From positions 248,001 through 312,000 of the forward strand of contig NW_026570238.1 in NCBI RefSeq assembly GCF_019649055.1: a stretch of DNA of 64,000 nucleotides. Direction: 5' to 3'. The position numbers and the translations under genes are program-made. Positions 13,435 to 24,269 of this stretch are shown here, one piece after another. Source of the DNA: Paramacrobiotus metropolitanus. Lineage: Eukaryota; Tardigrada; Eutardigrada; Parachela; Macrobiotidae. Under the pieces are notes generated by a model. That model was not told the DNA's origin and ran no database searches. It was given only the letters and a program-made list of their open reading frames with translations. Positions within the stretch are counted from its first letter, which is position 1; each line of letters starts with the position of its first letter.

Positions 13435-16400
13435 CAGCAAACTATCAGTGGGTAAAAAACTATCAGCAAACTATCTTTTGCTAATTTTCTTTGGATGCGT
13501 TCCTTTTCTTAATTTATCTGGCTGTTGTCATAACTGGCATAGCGAAGTGAAGAAAGGCAAATGCCGATTATTACGAATTAAATGATTCGCTTTGTGGTTG
13601 GCTGTTTGCGACCCCTCTTCCTGTGTTTACGGTTTAGTGCTTTGCTCTTTGAAACAAGACCTAATTGTTACAATCAATTATAAGGCATTGGAATGGATTT
13701 CGTTACCTACTTCTGTAAAAATATTAAATAAATGCAGTGCGAGTACAGTTTAGTGTCTATAGTTTTACACGTGCACTTACTTAAGCTTATACCACAAAGG
13801 GAACGAACAAAAATTGAGCTAAGCGGTATTGTTCGTTCCTTCTATGCTTATCATGCTCGGCTACATGCCGCGCGTGTCCGACATATGCCCCTTACCTACT
13901 ACTAGTAGATTTGGCATATGGCGTTTCGGGATACGGTCATTTCCGGGCCCGGCACATTACATTCAGGCTGATTCAGCGCTTTATCCCTGAAATCAATTTA
14001 ACTTCGTAACATGTCCTTTACTTTTATTTTGACTAACACCAAATTTTATAATCGTGGACCCGTGGCAAAACTGGCAACGAATTCTCCCCAATCCCCATTA
14101 TGCGCGAACAGCAAAGAAAAAAACTGCAGAAAATGCAGGCAGTTGTAGTAACCGGAAGTGAGACAGCAGAGCTCGTTATACAGTACTTAATTAACGGAGA
14201 GATTTGCCATGGGCAGACCTTAACGGAGAGATTTGCCAGGGGCAGACCATAACTTAGTAGCGGTAATTAAAAATCTATCCTTTCCATTTCAATTTGTTGT
14301 AAAAATTTTCTTGTGTGTTAGTTTTTTGGCATAATTATAACCTGCAGTTCATCAGCGGATGTGCTTTGCTGGGCTTATAATCAGGATTGCACTTTCCACG
14401 TCCAGTATTCTATAAGCAAGTACAAGCTACAAGCACAGTAAAAGCAGTGTATATTAAGAAAACTAATTACATAAGAACTCATAAACTAATTACATATGTA
14501 TATTAAGGATTCTCTAATTACTGTACGAGTACACTGGTGAAAGCATAGGTAAAACGTAAAACGGTAAAAGACTAAAGTACATACTTACATGCTTTCCGCA
14601 CTGGTATGGAGACCACCTGTGGCAGCTCAGCTATCGAAGTGCTGTAGAGTGGGTACACACACTCTGCCTCGGAATCTATAAAACGGGCCTGGACTCCGGA
14701 AGCTCGTTATCTTCTAATTTTGATCTTTTACTATCACTTCTATCGTCTATTTATTTGAGCTGATCGTTCAGAAACCATTTTATTATCGGGTATTGTTTTT
14801 GTGCTTTGGCAAATACGATTTTATCGTAGTATCTTTTCTGTATTTTCTGGACTCATGAGTTGGCATCTTGGCTGTGTTGAGTGGGTTTGATCTAGCTAAT
14901 CATAATGCCTGCAGCATTTGACGACCAAAGAAGGGTTCCAGCGTTGCAGCATGTTTTGCCCGCTTAGGATCAGTAGGATGGCTTTTTTTCTGGTAAGCGG
15001 TAAGCCTGATTTCTGTAAGCTGGAGTGCTTTGTGGCCAGGAATAGTGCAGTTTAAGGACACGTTACTGCGCAGCTGCGGAATGCAGACTTCAATGCTGAA
15101 TAAAGTTATTTTCGTTAATGCAACAATCAGCAAGGGATGAAAAGTGCCTGTTGAATGTGTTCGTCAAAGTGAATGGCTATCCGCTATCTGCCAGTATCTT
15201 GCTGGCAGCTATGTATGTATTTGTAAGAATACAGCTCCCAGGCGAGGTGTTTCTTTGTTTAATTGTCTGGACTCATAGTATGGTTGGTGACGAACAGCTT
15301 CTATTAATTTTGCATTCGTTTATGTTTTTGAGTGTTATAACATTATTATAAGGCTTAGCTCGAGGAAGTCAGGATATAATCTGTTGCGAACTTTATAACA
15401 ATTGAATTAATTTATTTACAGTTCAGTTCCACAACGCGTCCAGGGCGCTTTGTTGCACACTTCTTTTGATACGTAGTCATGGCGGCTTGCTTTTTCAGTA
15501 GTATTTTCCACATTGTTTCTCACAGTTGCTTCTTGCAAGACGACGTACGGGCATAGTACGGTTTAAAGGTTATTTTCCTAGAATTAATATTCTTCGTTCT
15601 TCGGACAATTTCTTAAGTGTGAAGGAACGGGCTACCAGACTGACCGGCGAGCAGAATAAAATTACTAAAGTATAATGTAGAAAAATGTTCGATAGTTTCC
15701 TTTTGAATTTTGCCCTTGCAAGTATTTCCGGCTTGCACCTTCGGTGGTAACACTTCGGTGGTAGAAGGAGATTTGGAATTATATTTTTGAAAAATACATA
15801 TATTGCAGCCTGTAGGTACCTTAACTATTATTTTGTTTAACAGTTTGTAGGTTGCCTCGCATAATGTCTGCTGCCGGAGAGGCGCAATAACTGCCTGGAT
15901 GACCGGGAAGAAAATTCTGTAGCTATATCTCATCATTATTAAATAAAAATTTAAAGGATTCAAACCGTTTTCCGTGCGAATTTTATCAGATTTTTGATTT
16001 TTCATTATTATTATCATATTATGCATGATCCTGTGGTTTCATCAGGTGACAAATTTAAGGAGAAAGGAAGCACTGCACAATGTAGAACGCTTATACTGTA
16101 TTGTGTAAGTGTTACTTGTATATAGATATTCACTGATGATGTATACTTACTAGCATAACTGTAATGAGCCGGAAACAAGAGCCCTGTGTGGGCTGCCAGT
16201 TCCGAATGAAAGTTCAGTTTCCGGTAGCCAACTTATTGTAGTTTTGATTAATGGAGAGGAGTCCATTGCAACTGCTAAGCATTTTGAATGCTTTAATAGG
16301 GAGGTAAACTAGTCGTGAAATCTTCTAGTACTGGAGTCAAGCTGCATGCTGTCTGATGCTTTTCTTCAAGATTCAACAGTAAACGAGTGCGTGACTTCTT

Positions 16401-16861
16401 TATGTCTGGATTTAATTGAAAAGTGAAACCGAAGAACAGTTGGCGCTTTCGGCTTACTGGGTTTTAATTCTTGCAGAAGTAATGGTTTTTATATGGTACT
16501 GTGTTTACGAGTTAAAACCTAAAACTTAATCAGCTGGTGGCTAGCGAACGCATTGGCGGTACAGCGGTATGCACATACCGTACATGTTTGCATTGTTGAT
16601 GTGATCGCCGATTCCATGCCCTGATTATTTTTTAGACTCAACCGCGCCTCCCTGTTTAGTATTTACGAAGCTAAACTGTTATCTTATCCTCTTCATGCCG
16701 TGATATGCGCATTTATGGCATTGCCAAGTCGTGCTGCGCGGACCAAAGAACCAGTCATATTTCGAAATCGACCAGATAATCTAAGGCGTGCAGAGTTTCA
16801 TAATTGCGTTACTGGATGCCGCACTGCTAATCAACGCGGGTCGTGATTTCCGTGATACACC
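13435..16861. other. 3.4 kb intergenic region
   Basis: No gene recognised. It holds the TACO1 3' UTR, an inverted pair CATATGCC ... GGCATATG at about 13883-13920, a 29 bp tandem duplication at 14192-14249, and a TATAAAA at 14677-14683 followed by a purine/pyrimidine-balanced leader, which might be a core promoter for the transporter gene downstream. Frames at 14900-15351 and 15613-16026 have no motifs I recognise. Confidence 0.4.
14192..14249. repeat. 29 bp tandem duplication, 2 copies
   Basis: Two adjacent 29 bp units (14192-14220 and 14221-14249) both start TAACGGAGAGATTTGCCA and differ at two positions. Intergenic. Confidence 0.95.
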
Positions 16862-19800
16862 ATGCAAGTAAAAAGTGCAGTGGCGCAAGTGCCTCCACCC
16901 GATGGAGGTTTTGGATGGGTTGTGGTGTTTGGATCGTTTCTCATCCACGTGGTAGCCGACGGTGTCACATATTCCTATGGAGCCCTATTGCCCGTTCTTC
17001 TCGAAGTGTTCAAAGGCGGCGAAGCGGCTACGGCCGCGGTGGGCTCCACGCTGTTTGGCATCACGCTTTCTGTGGGTATGTTCCAATGGTTTTCGTCAGC
17101 TGGTGTGCACATGCACTGGGATATTTACTATTTCGAAATTTTGCTTTATAGGACCAATAGCCGGGGCTCTGGTTAATCGGTATGGATGTAGGATAGTTAC
17201 CGTGGTTGGAGCGGTAATAGCCACCGCCGGTACCTTAATCAGCTTGTGGTCGCCCAATATTGCCTTCATGATTGTTTCTTTCGGCCTCGTAGCAGGTACT
17301 GTACTTACACTTCGTCTCATTTGTGGCGTTGATGTTAAACCTAAAAACAGCATGTGCCAGTTTTCGTCATTCAGTTTCTTTGTTAACTGTATGCCTTTAT
17401 CTGATTTTGAGAATCACTAGAAATTTTGTTTGGCTATTTTGAATTTGTAGAAGGGTGTCTTTCGAACTGAGTGACTGGTAATAATTATATCGTTGAATAT
17501 AATTGACAGCTGGTAAAATTTGAAATTCTCCTGCTAGGATTTGGATTTGGTTTAATTTATCTCCCAGCCATCGTTAGCGTTACGCAGTGGTTTGAGAAAA
17601 AGCGAGCCTTTGCAACTGGCATTGCTGTCTGCGGATCTGGAGCCGGAACGTTTATTTTCTCTCCGCTGTCGAAGAAACTGGTTTATATGTATGACTGGGA
17701 TGGAGCATTGTTGATCATTGCTGGCATAATCTTCAACTGCTGTGTTTTTGGTGCACTGTTCCGCCCAGTGGAATACAACACGGTGGCCACCGTTACGACC
17801 GTCCAGGATGAGGAAACCAACTCGAAGACTGAAGTGGTTGAATTATCGGTGCGTAAGCACAAAATCAGCACCAGCAGTCTAAAAGACAAGTATGGAACCG
17901 GTGCTGCGGAATTGCGGCCGTTGAGTGCGTCGAGTATTGCCAAGTCGGATACTCATATCCATGTGCCGGATGGTCCACGACCTGGAAGAATCTCGCCTGG
18001 TACAGAGCCGCATTCGTTTCTGAGACAAACCAGTTCATCTGAACGAATGTCCCATGGGCGTTCACGGTCCCGGCTGCGCTTGGAAACAATCGGAGTCGAA
18101 GGTATGATGTTTTAATTTGGTTACAGTTTTTTTGTCTATTCGATACTCTCTGCAGCCGTCTGGTGATAATTTCTTCCGCTTTAACAATGTGATAATAATG
18201 TTTTTTTTCGATATGGTATCGTTATGGACCATATATGGGCTTTTATGTTGGCCTCGATTGTTCGCTGACTGTTAGTGCATGAATGTGATTTCGGTGCATA
18301 GCATCGCTTGATCGGTTTTGTATTTGGTTCATTATTTCTAGCCGAGTGCGTTTAATGAACAGGCATTTGTGTAAAGCTTCGCTGGCAGATATAATTTTCT
18401 CGATTATATCGTTTTAAAGGCAGTTTGTAGTTGCTGATTATATGAACCTCTTGCAGGAGAAGTAACCGACGTGAAAGAAGTGGAAGTTCCTCCATTGGCT
18501 CATCGTGATGCTCTATACACTGGTTCTCTGGCAAACATTGCCGAGTACCGTGATAATCCTGGAAAATTCCGGGAGAGTATGTTAGATATATCCAAAGCGG
18601 TGGTAATTAACTCATCGGGCGATCTAACCTCGATCGACGAGACACCTCAGCCAGAAAATCTGTCGGCATGGGGCAAGGTGAAAATTGCTGTGAAGGAAAC
18701 GCTGGACCCGGCGTTGTTAACGGATTGGGTGTTTTTGTATTTTACGGTTAGCAACTTTTTGACAAGTTTAGCCTTTCAAGTCCCGTACATCTTTCTTCCG
18801 GATCGAGCGGAAAAAAACCTTGAAATTGAAGGGGAAGATGCTGCATTCTTACTGTCCATTATTGGTCTGGCTAATATCGCCGGAAGGCTGATATTTGGCT
18901 TCCTGTCGGATCGACCGCAGATTAACCGGTTGTGGTTGTACAATGGAGCTGTGACTATTGCTGGAGTGGCCATGTGCCTCAGCGTTTGGTGCCTTAATTA
19001 TGCGATGCTCGCAACATTCGCCACAGTTTTCGGTTTATTTATTGGTATGAACATGCCTTTCCTTTAAGGTTCCATTTTCAACTGAAATGCTGCCTCTTAT
19101 AGGTGCCTTTGTTACGCTTACGTCGGTTATTTTGGTGGATTTGTTTACTCTGGAGAAGTTAACCAATGCATTCGGGATTTTGCTGTTCTGGCAGGGTATT
19201 GCTTCCTTCATCGGGCCTCCACTAGCAGGTTCGGTTTTATCTGATTATTATTTGTCGACCAGATAATCTCTCATCTCGCCGAATGCTTCTTAATTACAGT
19301 ATATTGCTTCTACGACTATTAACTTTGCGATGTTTATAAGCTGCTACCAGCCTACCACTAAAGTAAAGTTTGTAAGGGCTTACCATTAGTAGCGCTTGTG
19401 GAGTTGAAATTATACGATCGCAGTTTTATTTTATTTCGTGAAATTAGTGGTTTGCGTGGTATACCAGAAATTAAATTAAATTTGAACCATTTTGAACATA
19501 TCTCAGAGGTCTATAAAAGTTATGTCTTTGCTGGTTTTGCACCTCGCGTTTTTTACCGGCGATGACACGAGATCCATTTGCAGGCATACTGAAAGAAAGC
19601 TCAGGCAACTATGACTCAGCATTCATTGTGTTCGGGATTATGATGGCCGTGAGCGGGGCAATGTTGTTCTTTATCCCTTTCATACGAAAGGGAGAAAAAT
19701 CATTTAGATCCCGCCGGCACAAGGACCGAGTGGGTGCACTCGTGCCGACCAACGATAAAGCTAATGGCCGCGCTAATGCTCAGAATGGGACTCCCGCCGA

Positions 19801-19921
19801 ACGCAGCGTCTTGCTGGAAACGGATAGACGGAAGGAAACACCGCATGAGATTGTCGTGCCAGCCATTGTAATCAACGACAGCAGCACGTTGCCGGCAACT
19901 GCCGCGGAAATTACTGCCTAG
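16862..19921 (+). CDS. Monocarboxylate transporter-like MFS protein (SLC16 family), intact copy
   Basis: Plasma-membrane major facilitator of the monocarboxylate porter family, moving lactate-like acids or related substrates; the substrate cannot be told from sequence. Six exons: 16862-17075, 17152-17295, 17538-18101, 18457-19044, 19103-19228 and 19584-19921. Every junction is in phase 1, giving 657 residues. The N-terminal family motif PPDGGFGWVVVFGSF is in TM1, and WFEKKRAFATGIAVCGSGAG is the TM5 motif. A long hydrophilic loop (about residues 225-390, Ser/Arg-rich) separates the two six-helix halves, as in SLC16. The last TM is in the final exon, followed by a charged tail of about 80 residues. 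Exons 3-6 and the 3' flank are the left arm of a large inverted duplication; exons 1-2 are unique to this copy, which is therefore the functional one. Confidence 0.9.
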
Positions 19922-21341
19922 AAAGTCCTGGAAATTGCCTTAGAGGTTTTGTTGTTGTTGTTGTTGTTGTAACCCTAATTATTTCACTCCTTCTGAACTG
20001 ATGCGTCAAGAATCAACGCTACGATGCTGTGATTTTGTTAACCTTGGTGTTTGTGGTATTCCGTGTAGCATAGTACTAGTTTGGTTGATTTGGGAATCCA
20101 ACGTTTACGCCTTTACGGGTACGATAATGCTCTGTGTGCAAATCAAAATGACGGTTTTGTTATTGATGTTAATCATATAATTTCGAGAAAGTTGCATTTT
20201 GCCTTTTTTGATGTGATCCTTTGCGTGGTTTTCCATATTATTACAACATCGTGCTGGACAAAAATAAGTTTGCAATGAATTGTTGGCTTCTGGAGATTGT
20301 TGCAGTTTCGGAATTTTACATATGATTTTATTATAATGCCAGTCAGTACCAGTAGTCTTTCCCGTTCCCAAAAACTTCCCAGTGTTTATTCAACTTTGTA
20401 AATTTTTTTTATCCATGTAAATCGTGTTAGAAGAATGGTTATTTTTCGAACTGATTTTCTTGGCATGCCGCATGGGCTGTTAAAATTAATTTCAAACAAG
20501 TAAATGCTGTAAACTGTAGTTCCGTGTTTCTACACTTTTCAATTGCAAGGTCTAAATTGCTTGAAATTACTGTAGCTGCAGCCACGGCTTTTGTAATTTT
20601 CAAAGCAATTTTGCGCATCCGTGCAGGTATCCGGGTTTCAGATGCGCATTTATTGGGAAAATATTTTTCGAACCACCTAAAGGGGCGTTCTATTGTGGGG
20701 GGGGGCTATAATTCGATAATTACGGTATAGAAGTACGTCTTTTTGCTAGTTAAGCAGCATGACAGCGAAAACCGCTACGGTAGTCGTTCCGCGTAGATTT
20801 TCCCAGGCCAACCAAATGTTGTAACCAGCGCATCAGCGTTGATTTTTAAGGCACGGCCGGGAGTAGAATTTTGGATCCAGATGATGCCACACAGCGCGCC
20901 GTTTTTGTACATGCACCGCCAATACAACCTTTGCAATTTTGCACGCAACGCAGCAAAAAAGGTTGCCTCTCTATTTAAGTATACATGATTTTTGACAGAA
21001 TTTCTTTTGCTTTCTAAAAAATTTTCATAACATAGCCTAAAAAAATTTTCACCTTAATTTCGGCAGAGTGCGCCATTCGGTGATTAAAAGCCATACATAT
21101 ACTGATATACAATTACCGTCACTGCCGGCTGCGAGATGAGAATATCGGCTTGGAAATCCAGACTGCGCATTTTCTTTTAACGGAAAAGAATAAACCGGAA
21201 CTGATTAAGATTACGGTGGTTATGAAAGCCATGCCCATGTTCTCTGCCATGATGCAATGTAAATTTTACGAGAATACCGATACGCAACACGCACGCTGGG
21301 GAGATAAGTTGACCAATCTGGAATAGGATGGAGTGGTTACA
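17505..21341 (+). repeat. Left arm of a large inverted duplication
   Basis: This segment recurs in reverse complement at 27272-33865. Matching blocks are about 17505-20325 with 31035-33865 (transporter exons 3-6 plus the 3' flank) and about 20733-21341 with 27272-28045. In this arm the two blocks are only about 0.4 kb apart; in the other arm they are about 3 kb apart. Homology stops abruptly at GGAGTGGTTACA (21330-21341). Coding parts are nearly identical; non-coding parts are visibly diverged with small indels. Confidence 0.9.
21060..21341 (+). pseudogene. Decayed copy of the unknown terminal exon at 27.2-27.7 kb
   Basis: Reverse-complement match to the open exon at 27230-27544. The shared stretch reads ELIKITVVMKAMPMFSAMMQ in both copies. 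This copy has lost about 50 bp (after the IGLE codons, near 21150) and has TAG at about 21324-21326 where the other copy has a Tyr codon. Homology ends before the normal stop, so it lacks the last residues as well. It cannot encode the full exon. Confidence 0.8.
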
Positions 21342-21468
21342 GGCTCACATGGCTTCCGGTCGTCGCTTAATCGTATGGTTCCACCGCCCTAGGGTGGCGC
21401 GGCGGCGCTAACTATGGAATGTGGCGTGGCCGCGTGGGCCAGGCTGATGTTCGTGAGTGGCGTACGTT

Positions 21469-21511
21469 CGTGCTGCAGTGTAGTGTGCAGTGCACACTAC
21501 ACTGCAGCACG
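21469..21511. repeat. Perfect inverted repeat, 19 bp arms and 5 nt loop
   Basis: Arms 21469-21487 and 21493-21511 are exact reverse complements (left arm CGTGCTGCAGTGTAGTGTG); the loop is CAGTG. It lies about 130 bp beyond the end of the left duplication arm and about 190 bp upstream of the zinc-finger start codon. It could be a small structured element, a regulatory palindrome, or a scar linked to the rearrangement. Confidence 0.95.
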
Positions 21512-21698
21512 CTTATTTGCTCACCTACAAAGCTGAATATTTCAAAATTAAGATTCACGTTACTACAGTACTTATCACTTATCGTGACTTACGTAACTTT
21601 TCAGAACTTATCATTTAAGTCTGCAATTCTGCTCGTACGGAAGTTGTAGTATCATTGTTTTGTTTTCTTCAGAGTCAACACAAACATTTACGGACGCC

Positions 21699-24269
21699 AT
21701 GTCCGAGACGACTGTGTTACCATCTTCCGAGAATGATTATGATAAGGAAATCGCAGAAAACTTGCCGACCTGCATTTCGCCTTCCATCGACCGTATATCT
21801 GACAGCGATTATGGTTCGTCATCAGCCAAATCATCGCCAGAGGCAGCTACCAGCCGTTTGAGCCAACATCCTTTGCAGAGTGTTAAGAAAGAGAAGCCAC
21901 AATCGAAAGTACACTGGAATCATAAGGAGCACACTGATAACGTCTTGCCAGCTCCGGTGCAGGTGAAGAGCTGTAATGCGCGCGTTGCTGTACACTTTTA
22001 AATGTGTGAATTATTTGTTTTGGTTTCTTGAAACTGTGATTCGCAGGTTACGTTTTAGGAAATGTCGTTTTCTAATTTTACAAACAATAGTATACTAGGA
22101 ACGTTTTGGTTTGGTTGTATTAAGGGAAACACTACATCGGTCTTAAGTCTCGTGACGTTCCAGTACATTCTCCTTTAACCCAAGGGGGGATGGAGATTTT
22201 GGTTGTTCTTTCATTATTTGAATTTTAGCAGTAAAGTAGTGAGTTCGAGTTTGCACTTCATGATATTTTGATGGCTATTATCTAATAATGTTGTTCTTGA
22301 AACAAGAAACTTTCATTTTAGAAATTCTGTGCAGCGTTGAATAGACCCGACGACAGGACCAGAAGGCTGGCGATCAGCATCCCCGACAAGATCGTCATTC
22401 GCAAATCGGAAAAAACTGGCATCAGTCACGTGCTGGTGATGGGTACCGTTGATGTGAGTAATTATGCTAGGAAGCGCAATGTGATTTGATTAAGTGCTAA
22501 GTGCAGGCTGTCTGGCGAATTGCATACTTCAGTTTGTTTCATTGAATTTCAGATATAAATTTATTTATTATCTTTATTATAGTCTTTATATTTCTGTCTT
22601 TATAGAGGCTTTCTGAGGCTTTCTGTCTTTATTATATAATTTTGACTTACCAGTTAGTCTAATTTTCTCATATAATAGTTATATCAATGCTCTTGTTTAT
22701 GCAGTTCATCCTAGATCCACTGGCGTGCCCGTTCGCCAAGCAGACGGAGGCTTGCAAGGGCTTCTTCGCGACGGCCCCGCACTTCCTTGAGGCGCATCTG
22801 GAGGCCAAGCACGCGCTCAAGAACGTTATCCTCAACTTTGTGTGCCCCTGTCCGGCCAAGTGCAACGACGGCCACAGCTGCCCCGAGGTGCGCTTCGATC
22901 CCGGCGACATGCACATGTTGGCGCATCTGCGCAGCTGCCACAGGAAGTACTACGAGGTTATGCGTTTGGCCTTGCTGTCGGCTGAACCAGAACCCGGCCT
23001 GGATCCGCAGCGAGCACAGGTGAGGCGCACAGCGCGGATAGACTGTGAATGATTGCCTATTAAAGGGAATGCCTAGTGATTGCCTACTGTCCCGATGAGC
23101 ACCTGAGCGTCGCGCTCTATGATAGTTACCGACCGAATAACTAAACCATACAAGCAGACAAGCTGGTAGCCTGGCGCTGGTTACCGATTATTTTGCCATG
23201 CATACCTGCTTGACACTTACTTTACAGAAGCGTCTCTACTTCCGACAGCACGCCCGTCGCCTCTACTTTCCGGCGTGGACGCACGACAAGGACCGGCTGT
23301 TTCCCAGTCAGATCATTCCCGACAAGATCGTCATTCCCGCGGAAATCGACCAGGTGTGTATAAGTACTGAGTAGCAAAGCGTGTTGAAGTGGTGCCCGTG
23401 CACTAGTCAATTTGTTTATTTCGTGTAGAACGGTGTAATAAAGTACACCTGCAAAATCGATCCCTGCAGCCGCACTCCTATCGGCGATGGCGGCCCGTAC
23501 GCTGCTTTTGACCTACACATGCACATGTTGACAGAGCACGGAAAACAATACGACATGTTCACCAGCTTCTTCCACGAATGCCCGGTAACGTTTATAATAC
23601 GAACTTCCAGAAAAATTCATTATCTGGAAGGACGTCCACTACATTATACAAACACATGACCTGGGCTGTATCTGTAGGGTTGCGGAAGGTTGATAAATGC
23701 TGTCGACAAACAACTGGAATCTCACGTGAAAGCGATGCACGAAGAGCTATTGCGGAAAGGAAGAGACTGCATCAAGTACTCTGAGCAGGCCATGAAGGTT
23801 TGCTACTTTTTCCGTTTTTGGTAGCTGGGAGGATGCGTTCACGGGGTACTCGTATGCTTGCAGAATCTGAAAGCGCTGGAAGACCGAATTCCCGCCGCCG
23901 TTATCGGTGAGGCCATCACCAACGGCTTGCAACCGAGCGACGGCAGCAAAGGAACCGCGAAAATGTACCTGCAGCGTTATACCTGTCCTATGAAGGTATG
24001 CCTGGCAGACTTGAAAATCTGTACTTATTATGGCGTTTGTCTTGTGCGTACATTTACAGATTACTTAACGTGTATTTGTGTAGCCGTGCGACAAAGTGTT
24101 CCTGGGGGACGGGTGCGAGCGCGACTACATGGTCTGGCACATCCGGGCCGATCATCGGGATGACTGGAATGTGGCCACGGATGCGCTTGTGAAGGCTCCA
24201 AAGGTAACAGTGTGCACTTGCAATCTGCAGTATGACAGCTCACGAACGCTCAGATTGCTTTTGCAGTGA
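21699..24269 (+). CDS. Uncharacterised multi-C2H2-like zinc-finger protein
   Basis: Not a protein I recognise. Exons: 21699-21962, 22322-22453, 22705-23019, 23228-23353, 23429-23584, 23678-23797, 23864-23995, 24084-24203, then a final exon contributing only the stop TGA (24267-24269). All junctions are phase 0 and the product is 455 residues. Residues 1-88 are acidic/Ser-rich and disordered. After that come repeated atypical Cys/His units: CPF..CKGFF..H..H in the third exon, CPCPAKCNDGHSC..H..H, YTCKIDPCSRT..H..H, and YTCPMKPCDKVFL..H..H spanning an exon junction. The spacing between Cys and His pairs is longer than classical Krueppel fingers. The phrase IPDKIVI occurs in exons 2 and 4, so the gene grew by internal duplication. 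The third exon is clearly GC-richer than its surroundings. It sits alone in the spacer of the inverted duplication. Confidence 0.75.

Larger units (their letters stand above)
19922..21698. other. Transporter 3' flank, decayed exon copy and zinc-finger promoter region
   Basis: It holds the transporter 3' UTR with a (TTG)n microsatellite at 19949-19970 (about 7 units; only 4-5 in the matching arm at about 31397-31411), a G-run at about 20698-20706, the broken copy of an unknown exon at about 21060-21341, and a perfect 19 bp hairpin at 21469-21511. No intact gene. Confidence 0.6.

Noticed and set aside
14677-14683. TATAAAA as the transporter's core promoter
   Set aside because: It is over 2 kb from the start codon and AT-rich sequence gives many such matches; kept only as a note in the intergenic entry.
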